From Pseudomonadota bacterium (GTDB lineage: Bacteria; Pseudomonadota; Alphaproteobacteria; Sphingomonadales; Sphingomonadaceae): 5,379 nucleotides of DNA. This document shows, piece by piece, positions 1 through 5,351 of the stretch (position 1 is the first letter of the stretch; each line of letters begins with the position of its first letter). The notes beneath the pieces were generated by a model. The model did no database searches and was not told the origin of the DNA. It saw only the letters and a list, made by a program, of their open reading frames with translations. Location of the stretch: NCBI GenBank assembly GCA_023422695.1, contig JAFAGN010000195.1, positions 1-5,379 on the forward strand, read 5' to 3'. Both the position numbers and the translations under genes were made by a program.

Positions 1-3
1 GAG

Positions 4-26
4 ATCCCGGCCTTCGCCGGGATGAC
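4..26 (-). repeat. REP-like palindromic element, family A (single unit)
   Basis: ATCCCGGC (4-11) and GCCGGGAT (16-23) form a perfect 8-bp stem around a 4-nt loop. On the minus strand the unit reads TCGTC, then the stem, then the loop GAAG, then the second stem arm. The stem is typical of short palindromic repeats scattered between genes in alphaproteobacteria; that recognition is from memory and not checked. It could also act as a transcription terminator for a gene to the left, which is outside the window. No T-tract follows it on the plus strand. The same prefix-stem-loop plan recurs at the right end of the window with a different stem sequence. Confidence 0.6.
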
Positions 27-66
27 GAACAAGGGAATGGCAGCTCCCCACCCCAAAGCAGGCGAT

Positions 67-95
67 TTGGCACCTGGCACCAACTGGGGCATGAT
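67..95 (+). promoter_or_regulatory. Candidate promoter of the SDR gene, with tandem TGGCACC repeat
   Basis: TTGGCA (67-72) matches the sigma-70 -35 consensus at 5 of 6 positions. A 17-nt spacer leads to CATGAT (90-95), which matches the -10 at 4 of 6. Transcription would start near 102, just ahead of the ribosome binding site GAGAGGAG (103-110), leaving a very short leader. An exact tandem repeat, TGGCACC TGGCACC (68-81), overlaps the -35 and could be a regulator site. The call rests on consensus matching only. Confidence 0.4.
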
Positions 96-116
96 AGGCT
101 CCGAGAGGAGCCACGC

Positions 117-1112
117 ATGACCGACCGCCATTCCCCCAGCCGCCGCCAACTCGTTGCCGGAGCCGCAGCGCTGACCGCCGCCGCCCCTGCCCTGCTGCAC
201 GCCGCCACGCCCACTGCCGCTCCATCGCTGAAAGGCCGCACGATCCTGATCACCGGGGCATCGAGCGGCTTTGGCCGCGTCGGGGCGCTCTATTACGCGA
301 AGCTGGGCGCGAAGGTGATCGCAACCATGCGCGGGCTGCCACGGCCCGAAGCCGATACGCTCGCCGCCGAAGCCGCGAAGGACAAGCTGGACCTGCATAT
401 CGTCGAAATCGACGTGACGAGCGACGCGTCGGTTGCGGCGGGCACCGCGAAAGCGCTTAAGATCGCGGGCGGGCGGATCGACACGTTGATCAACAATGCC
501 GGGATCGGCATCACCGGGCCGGTCGAAGTGCAGGATATGGCGGCGACGCAGCTGATCTTCGATACCAATGTGCTGGGCATCCAGCGCATGCAGCTGGCGC
601 TGTTGCCGCAAATGCGCGCCGCCAAGAGCGGGCAGATCTTCAACATCTCGTCGCAGCTCGGGCGGGTGATCGTTCCCGGCGGCGGTCATTATTCGGCGAC
701 GAAATTTGCGGTCGAGGCCTTGTCTGAGCAGCTCGCCTATGAACTGGTGCCGCATGGCATTGAGGTCACCGTGATCCAGCCCGGCGGCTATCCGACCAAA
801 GTCTGGGTCAACCGCAACGCCTATACCGGCGCGCTCAAGCAGCGCAGCGATGCCGCGCTGCTCGACGCCTATGCGCCCTTTACCCGCGGCATGGGGACCG
901 AAGACGGGAGCGGGCGCAGCGCCGATCCGCTCGACGTGCCCCGCGCGATTGCCGAGATCATGGCGATGCCCGCGGGCAAGCGCCCGCTGCGCCGCGCGGT
1001 GCATCCGGGCAACAAGCCGCAGGAAGCGATCAATCGCGTGTCGGCCGAAGTGCAGCTGGCATGGCTCGGCGGCGGCGCGCTGGGGCCGCTGGTGAAGGCG
1101 GTCCACGACTGA
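117..1112 (+). CDS. SDR-family NAD(P)-dependent oxidoreductase with a Tat signal peptide
   Basis: This is a 331-residue classical short-chain dehydrogenase/reductase. Family landmarks are intact: cofactor-binding TGASSGFG (46-53), Asp99 in EIDVT for the adenine ring, NNAG (126-129), Asn151, catalytic Ser179, and the YSATK box with Tyr192 and Lys196 (Ser-Tyr spacing 13, as usual), followed by QPGG (221-224). Arg72 after the second strand may favour NADP, but this is weak. The substrate cannot be read from the sequence. The first ~37 residues precede the fold: SRRQLV (8-13) is a good twin-arginine motif, followed by an Ala/Leu-rich stretch ending near LLHAA (26-30), with no lipobox Cys. Export of a nucleotide-dependent SDR is unusual. 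The ATG start is supported by GAGAGGAG six bases upstream. The next gene, also Tat-type, lies 145 bp downstream in the same direction; a shared transcript is possible but unproven. Confidence 0.88.
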   Translation: MTDRHSPSRRQLVAGAAALTAAAPALLHAATPTAAPSLKGRTILITGASSGFGRVGALYYAKLGAKVIATMRGLPRPEADTLAAEAAKDKLDLHIVEIDVTSDASVAAGTAKALKIAGGRIDTLINNAGIGITGPVEVQDMAATQLIFDTNVLGIQRMQLALLPQMRAAKSGQIFNISSQLGRVIVPGGGHYSATKFAVEALSEQLAYELVPHGIEVTVIQPGGYPTKVWVNRNAYTGALKQRSDAALLDAYAPFTRGMGTEDGSGRSADPLDVPRAIAEIMAMPAGKRPLRRAVHPGNKPQEAINRVSAEVQLAWLGGGALGPLVKAVHD

Positions 1113-1164
1113 TCGGTCCCTTGTCACGGGAACGACATAAAAGTCCTTTCATCCCGCAATGGTG

Positions 1165-1182
1165 AAGCCATTTAGCTGACAC
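1165..1182 (+). promoter_or_regulatory. Candidate Pho box (PhoB site) upstream of phoX
   Basis: AAGCCAT (1165-1171), a 4-nt spacer TTAG, and CTGACAC (1176-1182) match the Pho-box layout of two 7-bp direct repeats with 11-bp periodicity. Against CTGTCAT/CTGTCAC the second half matches 6 of 7 and the first 4 of 7. One more 11-bp step upstream, CCGCAAT (1154-1160) also matches 4 of 7. The site lies about 75 bp before the phoX ATG, where a PhoB-activated promoter would be expected. No clear -10 follows. The overlapping AATGG...CCATT (1158-1172) inverted repeat is an alternative reading. Confidence 0.35.
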
Positions 1183-1211
1183 CTCCCGCTGCCATCGGTG
1201 CGCCACCCAAG

Positions 1212-1231
1212 GCCGGACAAACCAGTCCGGC
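1212..1231 (+). promoter_or_regulatory. Perfect 7-bp hairpin in the phoX leader
   Basis: GCCGGAC (1212-1218) and GTCCGGC (1225-1231) are exact reverse complements around the loop AAACCA. The hairpin ends 26 bp before the phoX ATG and 15 bp before its ribosome binding site. It could be an operator dyad or an RNA hairpin. There is no T-tract, so a terminator is unlikely. Confidence 0.45.
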
Positions 1232-1257
1232 GGCTCAACCGAAAACAGGGGGACTGC

Positions 1258-3135
1258 ATGTCACATCTTACCGACGACGCCCGCGCGCCTTATCGCGGCG
1301 ACTCTGCCCACGCGGCGGCGCCCGATAGTCTGGAGGCGATCGTCGCCGCGAACCCGACCCGCCGCACGCTGCTGCGCAACGGCCTGTTCGGGCTGTCGAT
1401 GCTTTCGACCACCGCGCTGGCGGCCTGCGGCGGGACGAGCGGCGATCCAGTCGTGACCCTGCCCCCGACCGCCGGACCAAGCCCCACGCCGACCCCGACC
1501 CCGACGCCGGTCAGCTATGCCGTGACCTTTGCCGCAGTCGCCGCGAACCAGAATGACGCGGTCACGGTGCCGGCGGGCTACACCGTCGATGTGCTGCTGA
1601 AGGCCGGCGATTCGGTCGAAAGCGGCGCCGCCTATTCCGGCAGCTTCCCGACCCCGGCGATCGCCGAGAAATGGGCGGGCGGCAACCATGACGGCATGGA
1701 ATATTTCGCCTTTCCGGGCGTCGATGCCAACAACCGCGGCCTGCTCGCGATCAATCACGAATATCCCGATTTCAACATCCTGATGTCGGGCAACTATAAT
1801 GCCGCCACCGCGACCGCCGATCAAAAGGCGCTCGCGCTGTCGGCGGTCGGGATCAGCGTCGTCGAGATCGCCAAAGACAGCGACGGCAAATGGTCGGTGC
1901 AGTCGGGATCGACCTATAACCGCCGCTATACCGGCAACAGCAGCTACCGCGTCGGTGGCCCCGCCGCGGGCGTCGTCGCCGGTCCGATCAAGGGCATGCT
2001 CAACAATTGCGCCAGCGGCCGCACGCCGTGGGGTACCTATCTGACCTGCGAAGAGACGACCGACAATTATCTCGACCCGACGCAGCCCGCCAATGGCTAT
2101 GGCTGGGTCATCGAAATCGACCCGCGGCGCGAACTGGCGCAGCCGACCAAGCGGACCGCGATGGGCCGCTTCGACCATGAAAATGTCGCGTTTCTGGAAA
2201 ACAGCGACCGCCGCACCGCCTTTTACATGGGCGACGATGCCACGCCGGGGTGCATCTATAAATTCGTCCCTGATCGCGCCTACAGTGCAACAAACCGGGC
2301 CGCGAACACCGACCTGCTCGATTCGGGGACGCTCTATGTCGCGCGTTTCAACGGCGACGGCACGGGCGAGTGGCGCGCGCTGGTCGTCGGACAGAACGGC
2401 CTGACCGCCGGAGCCTCGGACCCCGGCAACACCAGCCAGAGCACGACCCCGCCCGCGCCGACGATCGTCAATTTCGGCAGCCAGGCCGACGTGCTGATCA
2501 ACTGCAAGTCGGCGGCGCGCGTCGCGGGCGGCACCGTGATGGACCGCCCCGAATGGATCACCGTCGCGCCCGACAACAGCGCGGTGTTCGTGACGCTCAC
2601 CAACAACAGCGGCCGCCGCGTCACCAACCCGATGAACCCGCGCACGTCGAACCTGCACGGCCATATCATCAAGTTCAGCGAGCAGGGCAATTCGCCGCTG
2701 GCGACGAGCTTCCGCTGGGAAATCTTCCTGCTCGCGGGCGATCCGTCGCTGGCGGCGGGGGGCAGCAACCTGACCGGCAATATCAACGGTGACACCTTCT
2801 CCAGCCCCGACGGGATCGCCATCGACCCGCAGGGGCGGCTGTGGGTGCAGACCGATCATAGCGTCCCGGGCAATTCAGGCGTGTCGGGCCGCTCGATCGA
2901 TCAGGCGTTCGGACACAATGCGATGTTCCATATCGATCAGGTGACGAAACTGTCGAAACGCTTCCTCGTCGGCCCGCTGGGCTGCGAGATCACGGGGCTG
3001 ACCTACACCCCTGACCTCAAGACCTTCTTCGTCAATATCCAGCATCCGACGGGCAACTGGCCGGTTGCCGGGCAGCAGCCGCGCTCGTCGACGATCGTCG
3101 TGCGGCGCACCGACAACCAGCCGGTCGGCGCGTAA
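1258..3135 (+). CDS. phoX: PhoX-family (DUF839) alkaline phosphatase, Tat-exported lipoprotein
   Basis: The product is 625 residues, within the normal PhoX range. Characterised PhoX enzymes hydrolyse phosphomonoesters outside the cytoplasm using a calcium/iron cofactor. The long N-region before TRRTLL (34-39) is usual in PhoX Tat signals. LAAC (54-57) is a lipobox, so Cys57 would be lipidated; Gly at +2 does not signal inner-membrane retention by the E. coli rule. A Thr-Pro linker (76-84) follows. Family motifs in order: NHEYP (166-170), LTCEE (262-266; Cys264 should match the iron-bridging Cys), RFDHE (304-308), YMGDD (323-327), DRPEW (429-433; Arg430/Glu432), SSPDG (515-519), QTD (531-533). 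Residue mapping to the known structure is from memory. An in-frame GTG at 1198 would add 20 residues, but AGGGGGA (1247-1253) supports the ATG at 1258 and the longer reading would run through the leader hairpin. Phosphate control is suggested by the candidate Pho box. Substrate could differ, since DUF839 is broad. Confidence 0.88.
   Translation: MSHLTDDARAPYRGDSAHAAAPDSLEAIVAANPTRRTLLRNGLFGLSMLSTTALAACGGTSGDPVVTLPPTAGPSPTPTPTPTPVSYAVTFAAVAANQNDAVTVPAGYTVDVLLKAGDSVESGAAYSGSFPTPAIAEKWAGGNHDGMEYFAFPGVDANNRGLLAINHEYPDFNILMSGNYNAATATADQKALALSAVGISVVEIAKDSDGKWSVQSGSTYNRRYTGNSSYRVGGPAAGVVAGPIKGMLNNCASGRTPWGTYLTCEETTDNYLDPTQPANGYGWVIEIDPRRELAQPTKRTAMGRFDHENVAFLENSDRRTAFYMGDDATPGCIYKFVPDRAYSATNRAANTDLLDSGTLYVARFNGDGTGEWRALVVGQNGLTAGASDPGNTSQSTTPPAPTIVNFGSQADVLINCKSAARVAGGTVMDRPEWITVAPDNSAVFVTLTNNSGRRVTNPMNPRTSNLHGHIIKFSEQGNSPLATSFRWEIFLLAGDPSLAAGGSNLTGNINGDTFSSPDGIAIDPQGRLWVQTDHSVPGNSGVSGRSIDQAFGHNAMFHIDQVTKLSKRFLVGPLGCEITGLTYTPDLKTFFVNIQHPTGNWPVAGQQPRSSTIVVRRTDNQPVGA
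1483..1509 (+). repeat. Hexanucleotide repeat encoding a Thr-Pro linker
   Basis: Imperfect tandem CCGACC units (1489-1494, 1495-1500, 1501-1506 with a final G) lie inside phoX and encode PTPTPTPTP (76-84). Because the unit is two codons, gain or loss of copies would change linker length without shifting the frame. The linker sits between the lipidated Cys57 and the catalytic domain, as in many surface lipoproteins. Confidence 0.6.
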
Positions 3136-3146
3136 TCACAGCCTGG

Positions 3147-3178
3147 CGCCCGCCTGTCGCCCTTGGGGGGGGCGGGCG
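3147..3178. terminator. GC-rich inverted repeat between convergent genes, possible bidirectional terminator
   Basis: CGCCCGCC (3147-3154) and GGCGGGCG (3171-3178) form a perfect 8-bp stem with a 16-nt loop. It lies in the 48-bp gap between the converging stop codons of phoX and the CAP-domain gene, where a shared terminator is expected. There is no T-tract on either strand, so it is not a textbook intrinsic terminator. Confidence 0.4.
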
Positions 3179-3183
3179 GCTCA

Positions 3184-3837
3184 TCATGGGGTCCGCTTCG
3201 GCGGCGGTGGTGGCGATCCGTCGGGCGTCTGCGACATCAGGGTCACGCACATCGTGCGATGGACGCGGTGCGTCCCGCAGGCGACCCCGGCATAGCGATG
3301 CGTCGGGCGCAGCAGACTGTGGCGGTGGCCGCGGTCAGGAACGCCATCATCGATCAGCAATTGCTGGACCACTCCCGCCGGGCTGTGGTGGCCATAGGTG
3401 ATGACCTCGTTGACATAGGGGCCGCCGCCGCGCGCCTTCATCCGCTCGCCCGGACCGCGCCCGCGAGTGTAATGCCCCACCGCGCCCGTCCGCGACTGCG
3501 CGGCCACATGGTCGGCGGCGGCGGACGCCAATATGTCGCTTTGTTGCAAACGCGGCAGCGGCTTTTCGTGGCGCAGGTCGCGGATCGCCTCGTCGACCGC
3601 GGCGACACCCTCGTTGGTCATGATGTCGATCTCGCTGTCGTCGTCGGCGAGTAACAATCGGCCGTCGAAGCGGTCGCGGTAGGTGCGCAGCACCGCGGTG
3701 TAACCCGCCGGGTCGCTGCGAAAGCGGTTGAGTTCGGCGAGCACCCCGGCTTCGAAGCGGCTCGGTGCAGCGCTGGCGGCAACCGCGCCAAGCCCCAGTA
3801 CGAGCGCGGCGGCGGTCCATCGGGAGAAGGTCATCAT
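3184..3837 (-). CDS. Secreted CAP-domain (SCP/YkwD-like) protein
   Basis: The product is 217 residues from the first of two adjacent ATGs (3837; the second is at 3834). An upstream TTG (3882) would add 15 residues before the signal peptide and is less likely. No strong ribosome binding site precedes either ATG, so the exact start is uncertain. Residues 1-23 look like a Sec signal peptide: Arg6, a hydrophobic core (9-20), and likely cleavage after ASA (21-23). The CAP domain follows: LNRFRSDPAGY (36-46), GHY (121-123, His122), NEV (143-145, Glu144) and RGHRHSLL (169-176). These supply the His/Glu residues that line the CAP cavity. Cys187 and Cys197 could form a disulfide. The tail is proline-rich (PPPPP 209-213). 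Bacterial CAP proteins have no single known function; binding of wall or lipid ligands, or peptidase activity, has been proposed for relatives. It converges on phoX and is divergent from ychF. Confidence 0.8.
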   Translation of the reverse strand: MMTFSRWTAAALVLGLGAVAASAAPSRFEAGVLAELNRFRSDPAGYTAVLRTYRDRFDGRLLLADDDSEIDIMTNEGVAAVDEAIRDLRHEKPLPRLQQSDILASAAADHVAAQSRTGAVGHYTRGRGPGERMKARGGGPYVNEVITYGHHSPAGVVQQLLIDDGVPDRGHRHSLLRPTHRYAGVACGTHRVHRTMCVTLMSQTPDGSPPPPPKRTP

Positions 3838-3898
3838 GGCGCCCGCGATAAAGCCGCAAGGCTGAACCTGCCGCAACCACAATCTGCTGCGTCAAAAG

Positions 3899-3928
3899 CT
3901 GGCGTCAGGGGCGACTTGGCGCTAGGGG
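3899..3928 (+). promoter_or_regulatory. Candidate housekeeping promoter of ychF
   Basis: CTGGCG (3899-3904) and GCTAGGGG (3921-3928) partly match the alphaproteobacterial housekeeping pattern TTGACG ... GCTANAWC: 4 of 6 at -35, with the GCTA core kept at -10 and a 16-nt gap. The ychF leader would be about 45-50 nt. The element lies in the 143-bp divergent region between the CAP gene and ychF. This is consensus-based only. Confidence 0.3.
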
Positions 3929-3980
3929 CGCAGCAACCCGGGCCCTCCCCTTACCAGCGCGCCGGACACACGGAGTTTTT

Positions 3981-5078
3981 ATGGGTTTCAAATGCGGCAT
4001 CGTCGGGCTGCCCAATGTCGGCAAGTCCACCCTGTTCAACGCGCTGACCGAAACGGCAGCGGCGCAGGCGGCGAACTATCCCTTCTGCACGATCGAGCCG
4101 AACATCGGCAATGTCGCGGTGCCTGATGCACGGCTGGAAAAGCTGGCGGCGATCGCGAGCAGCAAAAAGATCATCGCGACGCAGCTCGCGTTCGTCGACA
4201 TCGCCGGGCTGGTCCGCGGCGCGTCGAAGGGCGAAGGGCTGGGCAACCAGTTCCTCGGCAATATCCGCGAAGTCGACGCAATCGTCCATGTGCTGCGCTG
4301 TTTCGAGGATGACGACATCCAGCATGTCGAGAACAAGGTCGATCCGGTCGCCGACGCCGAAACGGTCGAGACCGAATTGCTGCTGTCCGACCTCGAGAGC
4401 CTGGAAAAGCGTGTCCCGGCCTTTGCCAAGAAAGCGGCGCAGGGCGACAAGGAAGCCAAGATCGCCGCGTCGGTGCTGGGACAGGCGCTTGACCTGCTGC
4501 GCGAGGGCAAGCCCGCACGGCTGACCGAACCCAAGGATGACGAGGAAGCCCGCGTGCTGCGCACCGCGCAGCTGCTGACGTCAAAACCCGTCCTCTATGT
4601 CTGCAACGTCGATGAGGGCAGCGCGGCGAACGGCAACGCCTTTTCCGAAAAAGTGTTTGCCAAGGCCGCAGCCGAAGGCGCGCAGGCGGTGGTCGTTTCG
4701 GCGGCGATCGAGAGCGAGCTGGTAACGATGGATATGGCCGACCGGATGGAATTCCTGTCCGAGATGGGGCTGACCGAAACCGGCCTCGCGCGCGTTATCC
4801 GCGCCGGATACGAGCTGCTCCATCTGATCACCTTCTTCACCGTCGGCCCGCAGGAAGCACGCGCGTGGACCGTCCACACCGGCGCCACCGCCCCCGAAGC
4901 CGCGGGCGAGATTCACAGCGATTTCCAGAAGGGCTTCATCCGCGCCGAAACGATCGCTTACGACGACTATGTCACGCTGGGCGGCGAAGCGAAGGCGCGC
5001 GAGGCCGGCAAGCTGCGCGCCGAAGGCAAGGCTTATGTCGTCCACGACGGCGACGTGATGCATTTCCTGCATAGTTGA
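3981..5078 (+). CDS. ychF: Redox-regulated ATPase YchF (Obg-related, OLA1 family)
   Basis: The 365-residue product has the normal YchF length and architecture. The N-terminal G domain carries the P-loop GLPNVGKS (9-16), the switch I segment NYPFCTIEPN (32-41), and G3 DIAG (73-76) followed by Leu77, where Ras-like GTPases have the catalytic Gln. G4 is NVDE (209-212), the NxxE form that gives YchF/OLA1 proteins ATP rather than GTP preference. G5 is SAA (240-242). A helical, probably coiled-coil insertion spans about 125-200, and a TGS domain fills about 280-363, ending in VVHDGDVMHF (353-362). YchF is cytoplasmic, binds ribosomes, and is linked to translation and oxidative-stress responses in other bacteria. 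The ATG is supported by CGGAG (3971-3975) five bases upstream. pth, a frequent neighbour of ychF in proteobacteria, is not immediately upstream. The downstream hairpins at 5251-5379 may end the transcript. Confidence 0.97.
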   Translation: MGFKCGIVGLPNVGKSTLFNALTETAAAQAANYPFCTIEPNIGNVAVPDARLEKLAAIASSKKIIATQLAFVDIAGLVRGASKGEGLGNQFLGNIREVDAIVHVLRCFEDDDIQHVENKVDPVADAETVETELLLSDLESLEKRVPAFAKKAAQGDKEAKIAASVLGQALDLLREGKPARLTEPKDDEEARVLRTAQLLTSKPVLYVCNVDEGSAANGNAFSEKVFAKAAAEGAQAVVVSAAIESELVTMDMADRMEFLSEMGLTETGLARVIRAGYELLHLITFFTVGPQEARAWTVHTGATAPEAAGEIHSDFQKGFIRAETIAYDDYVTLGGEAKAREAGKLRAEGKAYVVHDGDVMHFLHS

Positions 5079-5250
5079 GCAAGGGCCGCGCGATATTCCA
5101 AAGTTCAGTAAAGTTCAGGCCTGTGCAGCGCCGATCTGGAATTTTCGATAGGACGAATAGATGCGGTGCGTCGCGCGTCTTTATGTACCGAGTGAAAGAG
5201 CCGGACGAAGGCTGACACAGCCAGATAATGTAGGAAAGGCTTTTTTAAGG
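5079..5250. other. Intergenic stretch, no convincing gene
   Basis: Together with the repeats to its right this makes about 300 bp without a supported gene. It holds a phased direct repeat (5100-5118), flanking ATTCCA (5095-5100) and TGGAAT (5137-5142) inverted arms, the palindrome CAGGCCTG (5116-5123), and a small GGCTG/CAGCC hairpin (5210-5222) with no T-tract. A 40-codon reading frame from ATG at 5161 is discussed among the rejected items. No tRNA-like fold is evident. Confidence 0.6.
5100..5118 (+). repeat. Phased direct repeat AAAGTTCAG x2
   Basis: AAAGTTCAG occurs at 5100-5108 and again at 5110-5118, one helical turn apart (10-bp period). Such spacing is common in sites for regulators that bind one DNA face, but it may be a chance local duplication. 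It lies 22 bp after the ychF stop, and no gene is seen to which it would belong. Confidence 0.5.
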
Positions 5251-5283
5251 CTACGTCGGCTTTGGGGTGGGAAGCGGACGTAG
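5251..5283. repeat. Interrupted inverted repeat, possible dispersed intergenic element
   Basis: CTACGTC (5251-5257) pairs with GACGTAG (5277-5283). After one G-G mismatch, GCTT (5259-5262) pairs with AAGC (5272-5275), leaving a 9-nt G-rich loop, TGGGGTGGG. That is 11 of 12 pairs in a 33-bp element. It resembles an intergenic repeat I associate with sphingomonad genomes (low certainty, from memory). It could also serve as part of a ychF terminator, though no T-tract follows. Confidence 0.5.
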
Positions 5284-5289
5284 GGATAT

Positions 5290-5317
5290 CGTCGCCCCCG
5301 CGCAGGCGGGGGCCGCT
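5290..5317 (+). repeat. REP-like palindromic element, family B, left unit
   Basis: GTC (5291-5293) is followed by GCCCCCGC (5294-5301), the loop GCAG, and GCGGGGGC (5306-5313): a perfect 8-bp stem. The whole 28 bp is the exact reverse complement of 5352-5379. The paired head-on layout with a 34-bp spacer is that of a bacterial interspersed mosaic (BIME-like) element. It sits six bases right of the inverted repeat ending at 5283. Confidence 0.75.
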
Positions 5318-5351
5318 AGCCGATTATTCCTGCGTTGCTGCTTAAACCGAC

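Noticed and set aside
68..90. Sigma-54 promoter suggested by TGGCAC
   Set aside because: Neither TGGCACC copy has the GC dinucleotide at the strict -12 spacing: the first has CA there, and the second is off by one base. The sigma-70-type reading with a 17-nt spacer fits better.
1129..1153. EcfG-type stress promoter suggested by GGAAC (1129-1133)
   Set aside because: No CGTT-like -10 is found 16-17 bases downstream.
1261..2859. A 532-codon open frame on the minus strand opposite phoX
   Set aside because: Its codons are exact reverse complements of phoX codons (same boundaries), so it is interrupted only where phoX uses TTA, CTA or TCA, which are rare in this GC-rich gene. It ends at the TCA codon for PhoX Ser2. 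The product is Arg/Ala/Gly-rich with no recognisable motif.
3163..3654. A plus-strand open frame of 163 codons over the CAP gene
   Set aside because: It is a shadow of the minus-strand CAP gene. The minus strand has a signal peptide and recognisable CAP motifs in order, while this frame has none.
3184..3882. Longer CAP protein starting at TTG (3882)
   Set aside because: The extra 15 residues precede a complete signal peptide, and TTG starts are rare. The ATG pair at 3832-3837 places the signal peptide at the N-terminus as expected.
3867..3895. CAP-gene promoter from a perfect TTGACG on the minus strand (3890-3895)
   Set aside because: At 16-18 bp spacing the -10 region is GC-rich (GGCAGG and neighbours) with no match to either the sigma-70 or the Caulobacter-type consensus. 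The -35 alone is not enough.
5161..5283. A 40-codon frame with ATG at 5161 and AGGA seven bases upstream
   Set aside because: The spacing is plausible, but the product is a strongly Arg-rich sequence without a motif, and its last third is the translation of the inverted repeat at 5251-5283. It would need conservation in relatives or ribosome profiling to be believed.
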